A DNA stretch of 64,000 bases from NCBI GenBank assembly GCA_964449325.1, contig CAYUYJ010000002.1:186001-250000 (forward strand), read 5' to 3'. Every line of letters begins with the position of its first letter. Position 1 is the first letter of the stretch. The translations under genes and the position numbers were made by a program. Shown here one piece after another: positions 17,015 through 26,756 of this stretch. Origin of the DNA: RGIG3002 sp964449325 (lineage in GTDB: Bacteria > Bacillota > Clostridia > Lachnospirales > Lachnospiraceae). The notes below the pieces were generated by a model. That model was given only the letters and a program-made list of their open reading frames with translations. It made no database searches and had not been told where the DNA came from.

Positions 17015-19156
17015 ATGGAAGATATATTATCGGGTTTAAATGAGGAGCAGATAGCTGCAGTCACTACAACAGAGGGATATGTCAGAGTAATTGCAGGAGC
17101 AGGCTCCGGTAAGACCAAAGCATTGACTCACAGGTATGCTTATCTTGTTAATGAATTAGGCATTTCAACATCCAATATACTATGCGTTACCTTCACAAAT
17201 AAAGCAGCAAATGAAATGAAGAAGCGAATACGGAATATGATAGGGGACTGTGACACCGGATATGTATGTACTTTTCATGGTTTCTGTGTGCAGGTATTAC
17301 GGGAAGATATCCATACCATTCACTATCCGAAGAACTTTACGATTCTCGATACGGAGGATGTGGAGAGTGTTTTGAAAACGGTATACGAGGTCTGCCATAT
17401 ATCATCGAAGGAGTATACGTTTGATATGGCGAGGAAGAATATCACATTTGCAAAGTCGAAAAAAAAGCATATTCCGTATTTACTGGAGTTAGATAATATT
17501 CACTTGAAAGAGGAATACGATAAAGCGGACAAGATGGAGGACAAGGTCTTTTTGGGCTATCTGTATGAACAAAAGAAGATGTTCGGATTGGATTTTGAAG
17601 ACCTGATAACGATTACGGAATACATATTTGAACATTTTGAAGAAAAAAGACGTAAGTGGCAGGAGAGACTGATGTACATTATGGTAGATGAATTTCAGGA
17701 TGTCAGCAGGAATCAGTATATGCTGGCAGATGTGTTGAGCAGCTACCATAAGAATCTTTTTATCGTAGGAGACCCTGACCAGACTATTTATACATGGAGA
17801 GGAGCCACAGTAGATTATATTCTCGACTTTGAGAAACAGTATAAGGGCGTAAAAACAATTATTTTGAATAAAAATTACAGGTCAACACCCAATATACTGA
17901 ATGCGTCAAATTCTCTTATCAAGAAAAATGCAAAGCGTGTGGAGAAAGACCTGATGGCGGTAAAAGACTCCGGGGAAACAGTATCTTATTATCATGCAGT
18001 TACTGTAAAGCAGGAAGCCCAGTGGATAGCAGCACAGATAAAGAACCTTCTGGAAAACGGCAGAAGCTACAAGGATGTGGCAATTTTGTATCGTTCCCAT
18101 TTTGTATCAAGGAGCATTGAAGAAGTCTTTATGAAGGAGAAAATCCGGTATGTTCTTTACAGTGGCGTTGAATTTTATAAGAGAAAAGAGGTAAAGGACA
18201 GTCTCTGTTATATGAGAATGATAGCGTGTCAGGATGATATTTCTTTTGCACGGGTGGTAAATGAACCGAAAAGAAGTATCGGAAAGAAGCGAATGACCTT
18301 CCTGCGAGAATATGCAACAATACACAACTGTTCCTTGTATCAGGCACTAAAAGAAACGGTGCAGTCAGATTTGTTTGTAAAAACAAAAGCGGCAGAGTTT
18401 CTTGCATTTGTTGAGAAATATAAGAATAGCTATCAGAATATGAGAGTTTCAGAGATTTTGAACGTGGCATTAAGTGAAAGCGGTTATGAAGAAATGTTAA
18501 GACTGTCCGGTGAGCAGGAACGTCTGGATAACCTTGCAGAATTAAAACAGTCTGTTTATGAATTTGAGAGTACGTCCGGTGAGGAAAATTCGTTGGAAGA
18601 ATATTTGCAGAGGGTGGCGCTTTTTACCAATGTTGACAAGGAAGAAAGGCAGGATTCTGTTAAAATGATGACCATACATACTGCGAAAGGATTAGAATTC
18701 CCTTATGTATTTGTATGTGGCCTGAATGAGGGAATTTTCCCAACGAACCATGTGAATACGCCGGAAATGCTGGAAGAAGAGCGAAGACTTGCTTATGTTG
18801 CCTTTACCCGGGCAGAAAAAGGGCTGTTTTTGAGCGATGCGGAGGGGATGAATTATGACGGCTCTTACCGTTATCCGTCCCGGTTTATTTTTGATACGGA
18901 TAAAAAGTATTTGAATTATATTGTGGAATTGGATGAAAGACTGATGACACAGGCTTTAGGATATATCCGTATCAATGAGGAGAAAATGAGTCACTCGGAA
19001 GCAGAATTACAGGTAGGCGATACGGTCATCCATAAGATATTCGGAAAAGGTGAAATTGTAGCTGTAAAGAAGGAAATTTCCAGCTATGTGATACAATTTG
19101 AAAATATGGAAACAGTAAGAAATATTCACATGCGGACACCGTTGCAAAGAGTATAG
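17015..19156 (+). CDS. pcrA: UvrD/PcrA-type DNA helicase
   Basis: A 713-residue superfamily 1A helicase. Motifs: VIAGAGSGKT (Walker A), FTNKAANEMKKR, MVDEFQDVS (motif II), GDPDQTIYTWRGA (motif III), NYRST, TIHTAKGLEFPYVFV (motif V) and RRLAYVAFTRAEKGLFL (motif VI). The C-terminus GDTVIHKIFGKGEIVAVKK matches the tail of PcrA that binds RNA polymerase. The start has AAGGAGGAAGCATA directly upstream. The size is close to the usual 720-750 residues. It follows the island in the same direction, but a 75-base gap and a housekeeping-like sequence suggest it is core, not part of the system. A paralogue is possible, as Clostridia often carry two. Confidence 0.88.
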   Translation: MEDILSGLNEEQIAAVTTTEGYVRVIAGAGSGKTKALTHRYAYLVNELGISTSNILCVTFTNKAANEMKKRIRNMIGDCDTGYVCTFHGFCVQVLREDIHTIHYPKNFTILDTEDVESVLKTVYEVCHISSKEYTFDMARKNITFAKSKKKHIPYLLELDNIHLKEEYDKADKMEDKVFLGYLYEQKKMFGLDFEDLITITEYIFEHFEEKRRKWQERLMYIMVDEFQDVSRNQYMLADVLSSYHKNLFIVGDPDQTIYTWRGATVDYILDFEKQYKGVKTIILNKNYRSTPNILNASNSLIKKNAKRVEKDLMAVKDSGETVSYYHAVTVKQEAQWIAAQIKNLLENGRSYKDVAILYRSHFVSRSIEEVFMKEKIRYVLYSGVEFYKRKEVKDSLCYMRMIACQDDISFARVVNEPKRSIGKKRMTFLREYATIHNCSLYQALKETVQSDLFVKTKAAEFLAFVEKYKNSYQNMRVSEILNVALSESGYEEMLRLSGEQERLDNLAELKQSVYEFESTSGEENSLEEYLQRVALFTNVDKEERQDSVKMMTIHTAKGLEFPYVFVCGLNEGIFPTNHVNTPEMLEEERRLAYVAFTRAEKGLFLSDAEGMNYDGSYRYPSRFIFDTDKKYLNYIVELDERLMTQALGYIRINEEKMSHSEAELQVGDTVIHKIFGKGEIVAVKKEISSYVIQFENMETVRNIHMRTPLQRV

Positions 19157-19232
19157 AAATGCAAAACAGAATGTAATAGCTTGGAAGCTGTACTTTTGAA
19201 AACTGAAGACATGGTATATTGTGAAAAAACTA

Positions 19233-19262
19233 TTGATAACGCTTATGTTTCTCCTATATAAT
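19233..19262 (+). promoter_or_regulatory. promoter of the symporter gene
   Basis: TTGATA at 19233-19238 and TATAAT at 19257-19262 with an 18-base spacer, 33 bases ahead of the symporter ATG. Confidence 0.65.
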
Positions 19263-19294
19263 AGTTAAATCATGAAAAATACAAAGGAGAAGCT

Positions 19295-20722
19295 ATGACA
19301 GATACAATTTTAGATAACATTACAGCATTTTTAACAAAGGTAGATGACTTCGTATGGGGAATTCCATTGATTGTGCTTATTCTGGCAACGGGTATTTTCC
19401 TGACTGTCCGTTTAAAGGGCTTACAGATTACGAAGCTGCCACTGGCAGTAAAACATCTGATTGCCAATGAAAAGAGCGGTACACAAGGGGAGGTTTCCAG
19501 CTTCGCAGCACTTTGTACGGCATTGTCTGCAACGATTGGAACCGGAAACATTGTAGGTGTTGCAACAGCTATTGTAGCAGGCGGCCCGGGGGCATTGTTT
19601 TGGATGTGGATTGCTGCATTGGTAGGAACGGCAACCAAATATGCCGAATGTCTGCTTGCAGTAAAATATCGTGTTACGGCAGAGGACGGACATGTTATCG
19701 GAGGACCTTTTTACTATATTGAAAAAGGTATGGGAAAGAAATGGAAATGGCTGGCAAAGGTTTTTGCCTTTTTTGGTGTGGGTGTGGGATTGTTCGGTAT
19801 CGGAACCTTTACACAGATAAACGGAATTACCAGTGCGGTTAATAATTTTTTTGATGCGGAGAATACTTGTACCATACAATTGTTCGGAAGAGACTATTCG
19901 TGGTCAGTTGTTATTGCAGGCATTTTGGTTACGGTTTTTGCCGCACTTGTTATCATTGGAGGTTTGAAGAGAATTTCTGCGGTGGCACAGGTAGTGGTGC
20001 CTTTTATGGCGGCGATTTATATTGTGGCAGTGTTGTGTATTCTTTTATTCAATCTGAAAGCAATTCCCGGTGCGATTGTGTCTATTGTACAGGGGGCATT
20101 TGGATTCCGTGCGGTGGCAGGTGGTGCTTTGGGTGCCATGATGGTTGCCATGCAGAAGGGAATTGCAAGAGGCATATTCTCCAATGAGGCAGGTATCGGA
20201 AGTGCACCGATTGCAGCGGCAGCAGCACAGACCGACCAACCGGCAGGACAGGGACTGATTTCCATGATGGGAACGGTTATTGATACAATCATTATTTGTA
20301 CGATGACCGGACTTGCTATTGTCATTACCGGTGCATGGGATATGGGACTGGAAGGCGTGGCGGTAACTACAAAGGCATTCCAGATGGGTTTGCCCTTTCC
20401 GGAACAGGCAGCTTCCTTTGTGTTAATGATTTGCCTTGTATTCTTTGCATTTACAACGATTCTCGGCTGGGATTATTATAGTGAGCGGTGTTTGGAATAT
20501 CTGACCGGAAACAGAAGGAAAGTGGTAAAGGCATATCGATGGATTTATATTGTGTGTGTTTTTATCGGACCATACATGACGGTAAAGGCAGTGTGGACAA
20601 TTGCAGACATTTTTAACGGATTAATGGCAATTCCGAATCTGATTGCATTGCTTGCATTGAATGGGGTTGTTGTAGCAGAGACAAAAGCGTATTTTGAAAG
20701 CTTGAAAAAAAACGATATTTAG
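19295..20722 (+). CDS. sodium:alanine/glycine symporter, AGCS family
   Basis: A 475-residue membrane protein with about ten hydrophobic segments. Family marks: TGIFLTVRLKGLQI near the start, ALSATIGTGNIVGVATAI, GGPGALFWMWIAALVGTATKYAE and ARGIFSNEAGIGSAPIAAAA. Members of this family carry alanine, glycine or glutamine in with sodium at the cytoplasmic membrane. AAAGGAGAAGCT precedes the ATG. It has its own promoter and stands alone as a transcription unit. Which amino acid it carries cannot be told from sequence. Confidence 0.92.
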   Translation: MTDTILDNITAFLTKVDDFVWGIPLIVLILATGIFLTVRLKGLQITKLPLAVKHLIANEKSGTQGEVSSFAALCTALSATIGTGNIVGVATAIVAGGPGALFWMWIAALVGTATKYAECLLAVKYRVTAEDGHVIGGPFYYIEKGMGKKWKWLAKVFAFFGVGVGLFGIGTFTQINGITSAVNNFFDAENTCTIQLFGRDYSWSVVIAGILVTVFAALVIIGGLKRISAVAQVVVPFMAAIYIVAVLCILLFNLKAIPGAIVSIVQGAFGFRAVAGGALGAMMVAMQKGIARGIFSNEAGIGSAPIAAAAAQTDQPAGQGLISMMGTVIDTIIICTMTGLAIVITGAWDMGLEGVAVTTKAFQMGLPFPEQAASFVLMICLVFFAFTTILGWDYYSERCLEYLTGNRRKVVKAYRWIYIVCVFIGPYMTVKAVWTIADIFNGLMAIPNLIALLALNGVVVAETKAYFESLKKNDI

Positions 20723-20786
20723 CAGAACATCATTTGTCAAACTTCCGCAGGTTATGTGCCAAATACTGCATGTGGTGATACAGATG

Positions 20787-20815
20787 TTGACAGAACATAA
20801 TCCACTCGATATGAT
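20787..20815 (+). promoter_or_regulatory. promoter of the DUF1266 lipoprotein gene
   Basis: TTGACA at 20787-20792 and TATGAT at 20810-20815, 17-base spacer, 32 bases ahead of the ATG. Confidence 0.75.
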
Positions 20816-20847
20816 ACAAAAAAAGAAAATGAGGAGAGAGGAAGTAA

Positions 20848-22044
20848 ATGAAACACTTAAAAAAAATTATTTTGACCGGAATTGCCATGGCACTTGCAGT
20901 GGGAATGACAGGATGCGGGTCTGCGGAAGTTACGATGAAGGAGTTTATGTCCAAGGATGAAACTGTGAGCATTATGTTGAATGACAAATGGACAGTGGAA
21001 GATACGGGAATGGATAACTGGCTTTCTGCCGGTAATGCATCCGGTACAGAAGCAGCTGTTGTTATGCAGATGGAAAAAAGTTCATCAGGTATTGGAAACA
21101 TGGATGATGTGAAAGAAGTGATGGAGGAATCTTATGAACTTTCCGAACTGAAAGAGGTTGAAAAGCCGGAGATTCCCGGTATGACAGATATTGAAGCTTT
21201 TACAGGAAAAATGAATGTGGATAATGCCAATGGGGATTGCTATATCGTATATGGTAAAACGGACTATGCTTATTATGCAATCATCTGTGTAGCTAACAAA
21301 ATGAATGACCGTAAGCTTAGTTCTTATAAGACATCTTGCGAATCCTTTAAGGAGAATGCGCCGGAGATAGTGAATAATTCGCAGGTTGCAATGACAGATA
21401 CTATTCAGTGGATTAATGCTACTTATTCGGTGCTTACCTACATGAACAGTTGGGATTATAATTTATATGGCGGTTTGCCGGCTAATGATGATTCTATGGA
21501 AACAGGAAAGTCTCTTTTAGAGGAATGGTGGGAAGTAACAGACAGAGCTTCGGCGGATGAGACGATGGAATGGATTCTGACGGAAGGACATCGTACCGGA
21601 TTTGCAGCAGATATGGAGAGTCTTAGTGAATGTGGCATAGCGGATGTAGCAGAGGAAGAACGGGTACAGTTTTTGCTGGATAATTTTGAGTTGACAGAAG
21701 AATTAGCTGCGGCTTATGCAAATGGGTATGCTGCGTATGAGACTTATGGTGAAGATACGATAGCAGCATGGGATTACAGCCGTGCTATGTCATTGCTTTC
21801 GTATTATTACATCGCAGGATATTATACAGAAACAGAAGCATTGGATATGTCTTTGGAATTAGCGGCGGTGATACAGAGCAGTTTTGATTCCTGGGATGCG
21901 TTTATGGAGAGTTATTTAATCGGATATGAATATTGGGCAGAAGAAAGCAGCGATGAGAGACGTGCTGCTTATGAAGAATTAAAGGCAGCTTCCGACAGTC
22001 CGTTTGCAGTGGACTGGAATCTGACTTTAGAAAAAAGCTGGTAA
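20848..22044 (+). CDS. lipoprotein with C-terminal DUF1266-like domain
   Basis: A 398-residue protein. The N-terminus has basic residues, a hydrophobic stretch and a lipobox-like MTGC at residues 21-24, so it is probably a membrane-anchored lipoprotein. Residues about 30-170 form an alpha/beta domain of unknown function. The C-terminal 180 residues match the DUF1266 pattern: LLEEWWEVTDRASADET, then WDYSRAMSLLSYYYIAGYYTETEAL, then SWDAFMESYLIGYEYW. The role of DUF1266 is not known. AGGAGAGAGGAAGTAA is upstream. It is a single-gene unit with its own promoter and terminator. Confidence 0.8.
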   Translation: MKHLKKIILTGIAMALAVGMTGCGSAEVTMKEFMSKDETVSIMLNDKWTVEDTGMDNWLSAGNASGTEAAVVMQMEKSSSGIGNMDDVKEVMEESYELSELKEVEKPEIPGMTDIEAFTGKMNVDNANGDCYIVYGKTDYAYYAIICVANKMNDRKLSSYKTSCESFKENAPEIVNNSQVAMTDTIQWINATYSVLTYMNSWDYNLYGGLPANDDSMETGKSLLEEWWEVTDRASADETMEWILTEGHRTGFAADMESLSECGIADVAEEERVQFLLDNFELTEELAAAYANGYAAYETYGEDTIAAWDYSRAMSLLSYYYIAGYYTETEALDMSLELAAVIQSSFDSWDAFMESYLIGYEYWAEESSDERRAAYEELKAASDSPFAVDWNLTLEKSW

Positions 22045-22048
22045 AAAT

Positions 22049-22080
22049 AAAAGAAGCGTGCCGTTTGGTATGCTTCTTTT
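22049..22080 (+). terminator. intrinsic terminator after the DUF1266 lipoprotein
   Basis: A 14-pair stem (AAAAGAAGCGTGCC with GGTATGCTTCTTTT, two G-T pairs) closing a GTTT loop; the right arm itself ends in four T. Confidence 0.85.
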
Positions 22081-22160
22081 GTCATGCTAGTGTGGAGTAA
22101 TGGTGGGTGGAAAGCCGGAATTAGGCTTTAGGAAACAGTAAGATGACAAAGGAGTTTGAA

Positions 22161-23780
22161 ATGTTTTCATTTAGTAAAAAAGTCAAGGGCTGTATTTTTT
22201 TACAAGGTATTACAGGACTGATAGAGCAGCTTTTGAAAATTTATCTGCTATATTTTGTTTCGGTTATGACAGATAGTATGAGTGTGGGGAATTTTGAAGG
22301 AGTGAAAAAGCTTTTGCCAATCGTCCTGCTTGTTTCGGGGATTCAGGTAATATTCTTTTTTGCGGCAGGATATTGGAGAGCAAGGTGTAGAAAAGAGTAC
22401 GGTTTTGAACTTCAAAACAGGATATATGACAGTATCCTGACTGCTTATATGTGGAAACAGGACAAGAGTAAAAAAATGCAAATACTCAATTTGTACAGCA
22501 CGCAAATCGAAGAACTGCAGGAATATGCCGTACAGATTGCGCAAATAGGAATCTATGCGGTTACCGCTGTCGCAGCAAGTATTTTTGCTATAGGCATCAG
22601 TATGAAACTGTTTTTGCTTTCCTGCATTTTAGTTCCACTTTTTAGTTATTTGTATCAGCAGCTTACAAAGCCCTTACAGAAAAAGAGCCGGGAAATCATT
22701 CAGGAAAAAGAAGAATTGAACAGTATTATCCGGGAATCGTTAATGGGGTTCTATATCATAAAAGCATATTCATTACCGAAGTATTTTACCAAACGGTTTA
22801 ATGGGTGTGCGGAGTCACTGCGGGAGAGAGAAAAGGAAAAGGACAAAATCGGTTCCTTTTTAGGAAGAGTTCGTATTTTACTTTTATATATTCCCCAATT
22901 ACTGGTACCCCTGTATGGAGGGTATTTGGGATTAAAGGGAGAAATTTCCTTGGGAAACCTGATTGCAGTCAATATGGTTATGGGGTATGTGATTAGCTCC
23001 GTTGAAAAACTGTTGGCGGTGTATAAATTAAGAAAGGAAGTAGAACCTGTATATGAGCAGGTTCAGAGTATAACAGACATAAAAAGAGAAGAAGAGAAGA
23101 GCGGAGAGGCTAATCCTAAACATAACTTTTCTGTAGAAATCAGAAATTTAAGTTTTTCGTATGATGACAAGCATACGGTACTAAAAAATATGGATTTGTG
23201 CATGGAAAAGGGAGAACATCTCGTACTGACCGGGGAAAGTGGTATGGGAAAAAGTACTCTTGTCAAAATTATATGCGGCTTGGAAATGGAATTTCAGGGC
23301 GAGGTTTTTGTTGGCGGTGTACCGTTAAATTCGCAAACACAAACACAAATACGAAATGCCATTGCTTATGTTCCGCAGGAGCCATATATTTTTCAGGGCA
23401 CGATAGCGGATAATATATGTATGGGAAAAAAGGTAACAAAAGAACAGATGGAGGCTGTAGCGCGAATTGCTCAGGTACATAGTTTTATTTCGGCTTTTGA
23501 ACAGGGGTATGATACCATGGTTGGAGAAGGCGGCATACAGCTGTCGGGCGGTCAGAAGAAAAGAATTGCTATTGCCAGAGCTGTTTTACAGGGAAGCGAA
23601 CTGCTTTTGATGGATGAGCCTATGTCGGCATTGGATTCGGAGAGTGCACACAAAATTATTGAAAATATTTTTTCGCAATATCGTGACAGGGCAGTGTTAA
23701 TCATATCACATAAGCCTTCGGAATATACAAAATATGCCGGAATTGCTACATTGAAAGGAGGCAGGATAGCAGATGAATAA
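22161..23780 (+). CDS. ABC exporter half, permease fused to ATPase (first of pair)
   Basis: A 539-residue type I exporter half. I chose ATG 22161, with GGAG 7 bases upstream, over ATG 22143. Several hydrophobic segments lie in residues 1-280. The ATPase has TGESGMGKST (Walker A), VPQEPYIFQGT (Q-loop), LSGGQKKRIAIARA (signature), LLLMDEPMSALD (Walker B with Glu) and IISHK (His switch). It overlaps the next half by 8 bases, so the two form a heterodimer in all likelihood. No peptide, bacteriocin or resistance gene is beside it, so the substrate is unknown. Both halves keep the catalytic Glu, unlike the exporter at the right end of the window. Confidence 0.9.
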   Translation: MFSFSKKVKGCIFLQGITGLIEQLLKIYLLYFVSVMTDSMSVGNFEGVKKLLPIVLLVSGIQVIFFFAAGYWRARCRKEYGFELQNRIYDSILTAYMWKQDKSKKMQILNLYSTQIEELQEYAVQIAQIGIYAVTAVAASIFAIGISMKLFLLSCILVPLFSYLYQQLTKPLQKKSREIIQEKEELNSIIRESLMGFYIIKAYSLPKYFTKRFNGCAESLREREKEKDKIGSFLGRVRILLLYIPQLLVPLYGGYLGLKGEISLGNLIAVNMVMGYVISSVEKLLAVYKLRKEVEPVYEQVQSITDIKREEEKSGEANPKHNFSVEIRNLSFSYDDKHTVLKNMDLCMEKGEHLVLTGESGMGKSTLVKIICGLEMEFQGEVFVGGVPLNSQTQTQIRNAIAYVPQEPYIFQGTIADNICMGKKVTKEQMEAVARIAQVHSFISAFEQGYDTMVGEGGIQLSGGQKKRIAIARAVLQGSELLLMDEPMSALDSESAHKIIENIFSQYRDRAVLIISHKPSEYTKYAGIATLKGGRIADE

Positions 23781-25434
23781 GCAGTTGCTTTCAGATTTTA
23801 GAAAAACAATGTTGTTCTTAAAAAAGAAAACGGTCAGCTATGTTGTTTCCACTACTTTGGATAATGTGATTGTTTCTTTTTGTTATAACATTGTATTGTC
23901 TCTTATTATGCAGAGGGTTTTGGACGCCATTGCATACGGCGATGCCGGACTTTTTAAGGAAGCGGTTCTGATGGCGGTGGTTTCCCTTGGCGCAGCATTT
24001 CTTTTTGAGCCGGTATGTGATAAGATACAAAATTATTGTGTCAGAGCAGTCATGGCTGAAATCAAAAAGGATATTTTTGAGAAGCTGATACATATGAAAG
24101 TGCGCACCTATGAGGAAATGGAGCAGGGAGACGTACTGGTTAAGGCGACGAAGGATGTAGAAAAAATTGAGAGAATATATCTTTCCCATATCCCGATTTT
24201 GGAATTTGCATTGCTGCATGGTATTACAGCGGGGATTATGATGCTTTACTATAACCCGGTTTTAGGAATCATTGCTTTGGTTTTAGGTATTTTGCAGACT
24301 CTGATTAATTTAAAAACCGGTAAAAAAATAAGTTTGTATTCAGAAAAACGACAAAAAAATCATGCAGAAATATTGCAAAAAGTTGTGGAGCTTCTGGATG
24401 GTTATGTTGATATTAAGATGTCTCATAATACAAAATATTTTGCGCAAAATTTTGAAAAGGAAAATCAACATTTTGTAAGAACGGATAACAAGGTACAGAA
24501 CTACAAAAAACTTTTGGCAGGGATGGATAATCTGTTTGAAAACATAAGCTGTATTGGCATTTTGGCAATCGGACTTTGGCTGGCAGCCAATGGAAAGACC
24601 TCCGTGGGAGCTGTTGCAGCAGTAATCGGACTGCAGGGGAATGCCTCGTTTTTGTTTAACAATCTGTCAGAATTTGTGGCAGGATTAGCGGAAGCACTGC
24701 CTTCGGTCAGACGGGTGCTTGGACTGATGGAAGAAAAAACAGAGGAGCAGGAAGAAGCGGAAAAGGAAGGAAAAGAAGAAATACAGCAGGCGGACACAGA
24801 GAATGTCATTGAGCTCAAAAATCTTTCGTTTGGTTATGAAGAAGATACCCCGGTATTGAAGAATATCAATAGGGAAATAAAAAAGGGGCAGTTTGTACTG
24901 ATTAAAGGAGAAAGCGGCTGTGGAAAAAGTACATTAAGCAAGCTGCTTCTCGGATTATATCCGGTGCAGAAAGGGGAGTACCGGCTCTATGGGATGGATA
25001 CGGCGAACATGAAATACGATGCAATAGCAGAGAAGATTGCATATTTAGATCAGGCTTGTCACCTGTTTCCAATGTCTGTGGCAGAGAATATACAGCTGGG
25101 GAAACCGGGGGCTCAAATGGAAGAAATTATTGCTGCTGCAAAGCTTGCGGGTGCACATGAGTTTATACAAAAACTGCCGGAGGGGTATGATACAATACTG
25201 CACGACAATTCGGACAATGTGTCGGGCGGTCAGAGACAGAGAATTGCACTTGCAAGAATGTTCATTAGTAATAAACCTATTTTTCTGATTGATGAGGGAA
25301 CAGCAAGTTTAGATGAAGAGACGGAAAAGATGATAATGAAAAGCATAGAGCAATGGAAGGGAGAAAAGACAATTATAGCTGTTACGCATAGAGACCTCGG
25401 AATCCCTTATGCAATAGATTGGAATCTGTCTTAA
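23773..25434 (+). CDS. ABC exporter half, permease fused to ATPase (second of pair)
   Basis: A 553-residue partner of the previous gene. The membrane part covers about residues 1-320, with an acidic linker rich in Glu at about 315-340. The ATPase has KGESGCGKST, LDQACHLFPMSV (Q-loop), VSGGQRQRIALARM, IFLIDEGTASLD (Walker B with Glu, followed by Gly not Pro) and AVTHRD. GAAAGGAGGCAGGATAGCAG lies upstream inside the first gene. Overlapping genes and complementary sites suggest one heterodimeric exporter in the cytoplasmic membrane. Confidence 0.9.
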   Translation: MNKQLLSDFRKTMLFLKKKTVSYVVSTTLDNVIVSFCYNIVLSLIMQRVLDAIAYGDAGLFKEAVLMAVVSLGAAFLFEPVCDKIQNYCVRAVMAEIKKDIFEKLIHMKVRTYEEMEQGDVLVKATKDVEKIERIYLSHIPILEFALLHGITAGIMMLYYNPVLGIIALVLGILQTLINLKTGKKISLYSEKRQKNHAEILQKVVELLDGYVDIKMSHNTKYFAQNFEKENQHFVRTDNKVQNYKKLLAGMDNLFENISCIGILAIGLWLAANGKTSVGAVAAVIGLQGNASFLFNNLSEFVAGLAEALPSVRRVLGLMEEKTEEQEEAEKEGKEEIQQADTENVIELKNLSFGYEEDTPVLKNINREIKKGQFVLIKGESGCGKSTLSKLLLGLYPVQKGEYRLYGMDTANMKYDAIAEKIAYLDQACHLFPMSVAENIQLGKPGAQMEEIIAAAKLAGAHEFIQKLPEGYDTILHDNSDNVSGGQRQRIALARMFISNKPIFLIDEGTASLDEETEKMIMKSIEQWKGEKTIIAVTHRDLGIPYAIDWNLS

Positions 25435-25482
25435 GGAAAAGGACAGTAATGGTGCAGATTAGTGCAATCGCTTTTCAACTAC

Positions 25483-25511
25483 TTGACGGAGCATGACGAG
25501 TATTTTATAAT
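25483..25511 (+). promoter_or_regulatory. promoter of the yicC-remA-rpoZ operon
   Basis: TTGACG at 25483-25488 and TATAAT at 25506-25511 with a 17-base spacer, 39 bases ahead of the yicC ATG. Confidence 0.75.
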
Positions 25512-25550
25512 AAAGAGAAGTATGCAAAGAAGGAGATAATACGACAGACT

Positions 25551-26429
25551 ATGATTAAGAGTATGACCGGCTTTGGCAGGTGTGAAGTGAGCGAAGGCAG
25601 TCGTAAATTTACAGTGGAGATGAAATCTGTAAACCACAGATACCTCGATGTAAATATGAAAATGCCAAAGAAACTGAACTTCTTTGAATCCTCTATTCGG
25701 AATGAATTAAAAAATTACATTCAAAGAGGAAAAGTAGATTTATTCATTACTTATGAAGATTTTTCCGAAAATAACGTCTGTATCAAGTACAACAGGGAAC
25801 TTGCCGGAGAATATATGAAATATTTAGGACAGATGGCAGAAGAATTCGGACTGGATAACGACGTGCGGGTGTCTGCACTTTCCAGATATCCGGAGGTTCT
25901 TACAATGGAAGAACAGGTTGTGGATGAAGACGAGCTATGGAAGGAATTACAGAGGGCTTTACAAGGTGCAGCGGAAGGCTTTGTGGAGACAAGAATTCGT
26001 GAAGGAGAGAATCTGAAAAATGATTTGCTTGGGAAGTTGGATGGTATGCTTACCCATGTGGACTTTATTTCTGAGCGTTCTCCTCAGATAATTGCCGAGT
26101 ACAAGCAGAAGCTTCGGGAAAAAGTAGAGGAACTTTTAGAGGATACAAAGGTAGACGAAAGCAGGCTCTTGATGGAAGTTACCATTTTCGCAGATAAGGT
26201 CTGTGTGGATGAAGAAATCGTCCGTTTGAGAAGCCATATTGAGACGACGAAGAAAACGCTGACAGAGGGCGGAAGTATCGGACGAAAGCTGGACTTTATT
26301 GCACAGGAAATGAATAGAGAGGCAAACACCATTCTTTCCAAGGCAAATGATTTGGAAATTTCCAACCGTGCCATTGAGTTAAAAACAGAAATTGAAAAGG
26401 TGCGGGAACAGATTCAGAATATTGAGTAA
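25551..26429 (+). CDS. yicC: YicC-family endoribonuclease
   Basis: A 292-residue protein. The start IKSMTGFGR is the hallmark of the family, and the C-terminus has GRKLDFIAQEMNREANTILSKAND, the conserved DUF1732 part. Known members (YicC, YloC) are endoribonucleases acting on structured RNA. AAGGAGAT is 14 bases upstream, a long spacing, but the conserved N-terminus fixes the start. It heads a run that leads into remA and rpoZ, as in Bacillus yloC-remA. Confidence 0.93.
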   Translation: MIKSMTGFGRCEVSEGSRKFTVEMKSVNHRYLDVNMKMPKKLNFFESSIRNELKNYIQRGKVDLFITYEDFSENNVCIKYNRELAGEYMKYLGQMAEEFGLDNDVRVSALSRYPEVLTMEEQVVDEDELWKELQRALQGAAEGFVETRIREGENLKNDLLGKLDGMLTHVDFISERSPQIIAEYKQKLREKVEELLEDTKVDESRLLMEVTIFADKVCVDEEIVRLRSHIETTKKTLTEGGSIGRKLDFIAQEMNREANTILSKANDLEISNRAIELKTEIEKVREQIQNIE

Positions 26430-26450
26430 TTTTGAAGGCGGAGTTATAGG

Positions 26451-26711
26451 ATGAGCAGACTGATTCATATAGGGTTTGGTAATATTGTAAATACAGAGAA
26501 GATTATTGCAATTGTCAGTCCCGATTCTGCACCGGTTAAACGGCTTGTTCAAAATGCCAAGGAAAAAGGAACCGCGATTGATGCCACACAGGGGCGAAAG
26601 ACAAAGGCAGTTCTTGTGATGGAGAATAATCAGGTTGTGTTGTCTGCGCTTTTGCCGGAAACCATTGCCGGCAGGGCACAGGCTGAAAATATAGATAACG
26701 AGGAAGCATAA
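26451..26711 (+). CDS. remA: RemA-family (DUF370) DNA-binding regulator
   Basis: An 86-residue protein. LIHIGFGNIVNTEKIIAIVSP and the ATQGRKTKAVLVM stretch match RemA, which in Bacillus subtilis activates matrix and osmoprotection operons by oligomerising on repeated DNA sites. It lies 21 bases after yicC. In other Firmicutes gmk follows; here rpoZ follows after only 45 bases. The envelope polysaccharide cluster at 49-57 kb is a possible target, by analogy only. Confidence 0.92.
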   Translation: MSRLIHIGFGNIVNTEKIIAIVSPDSAPVKRLVQNAKEKGTAIDATQGRKTKAVLVMENNQVVLSALLPETIAGRAQAENIDNEEA

Positions 26712-26756
26712 CCGCTTATCTAAATAAATTATGTATAGAAAAAGGAGAAAATAATT

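Noticed and set aside
22081..22160. Riboswitch or attenuator ahead of the first ABC pair
   Set aside because: Only a small AAAGCC/GGCTTT hairpin is present; no known riboswitch core is visible.
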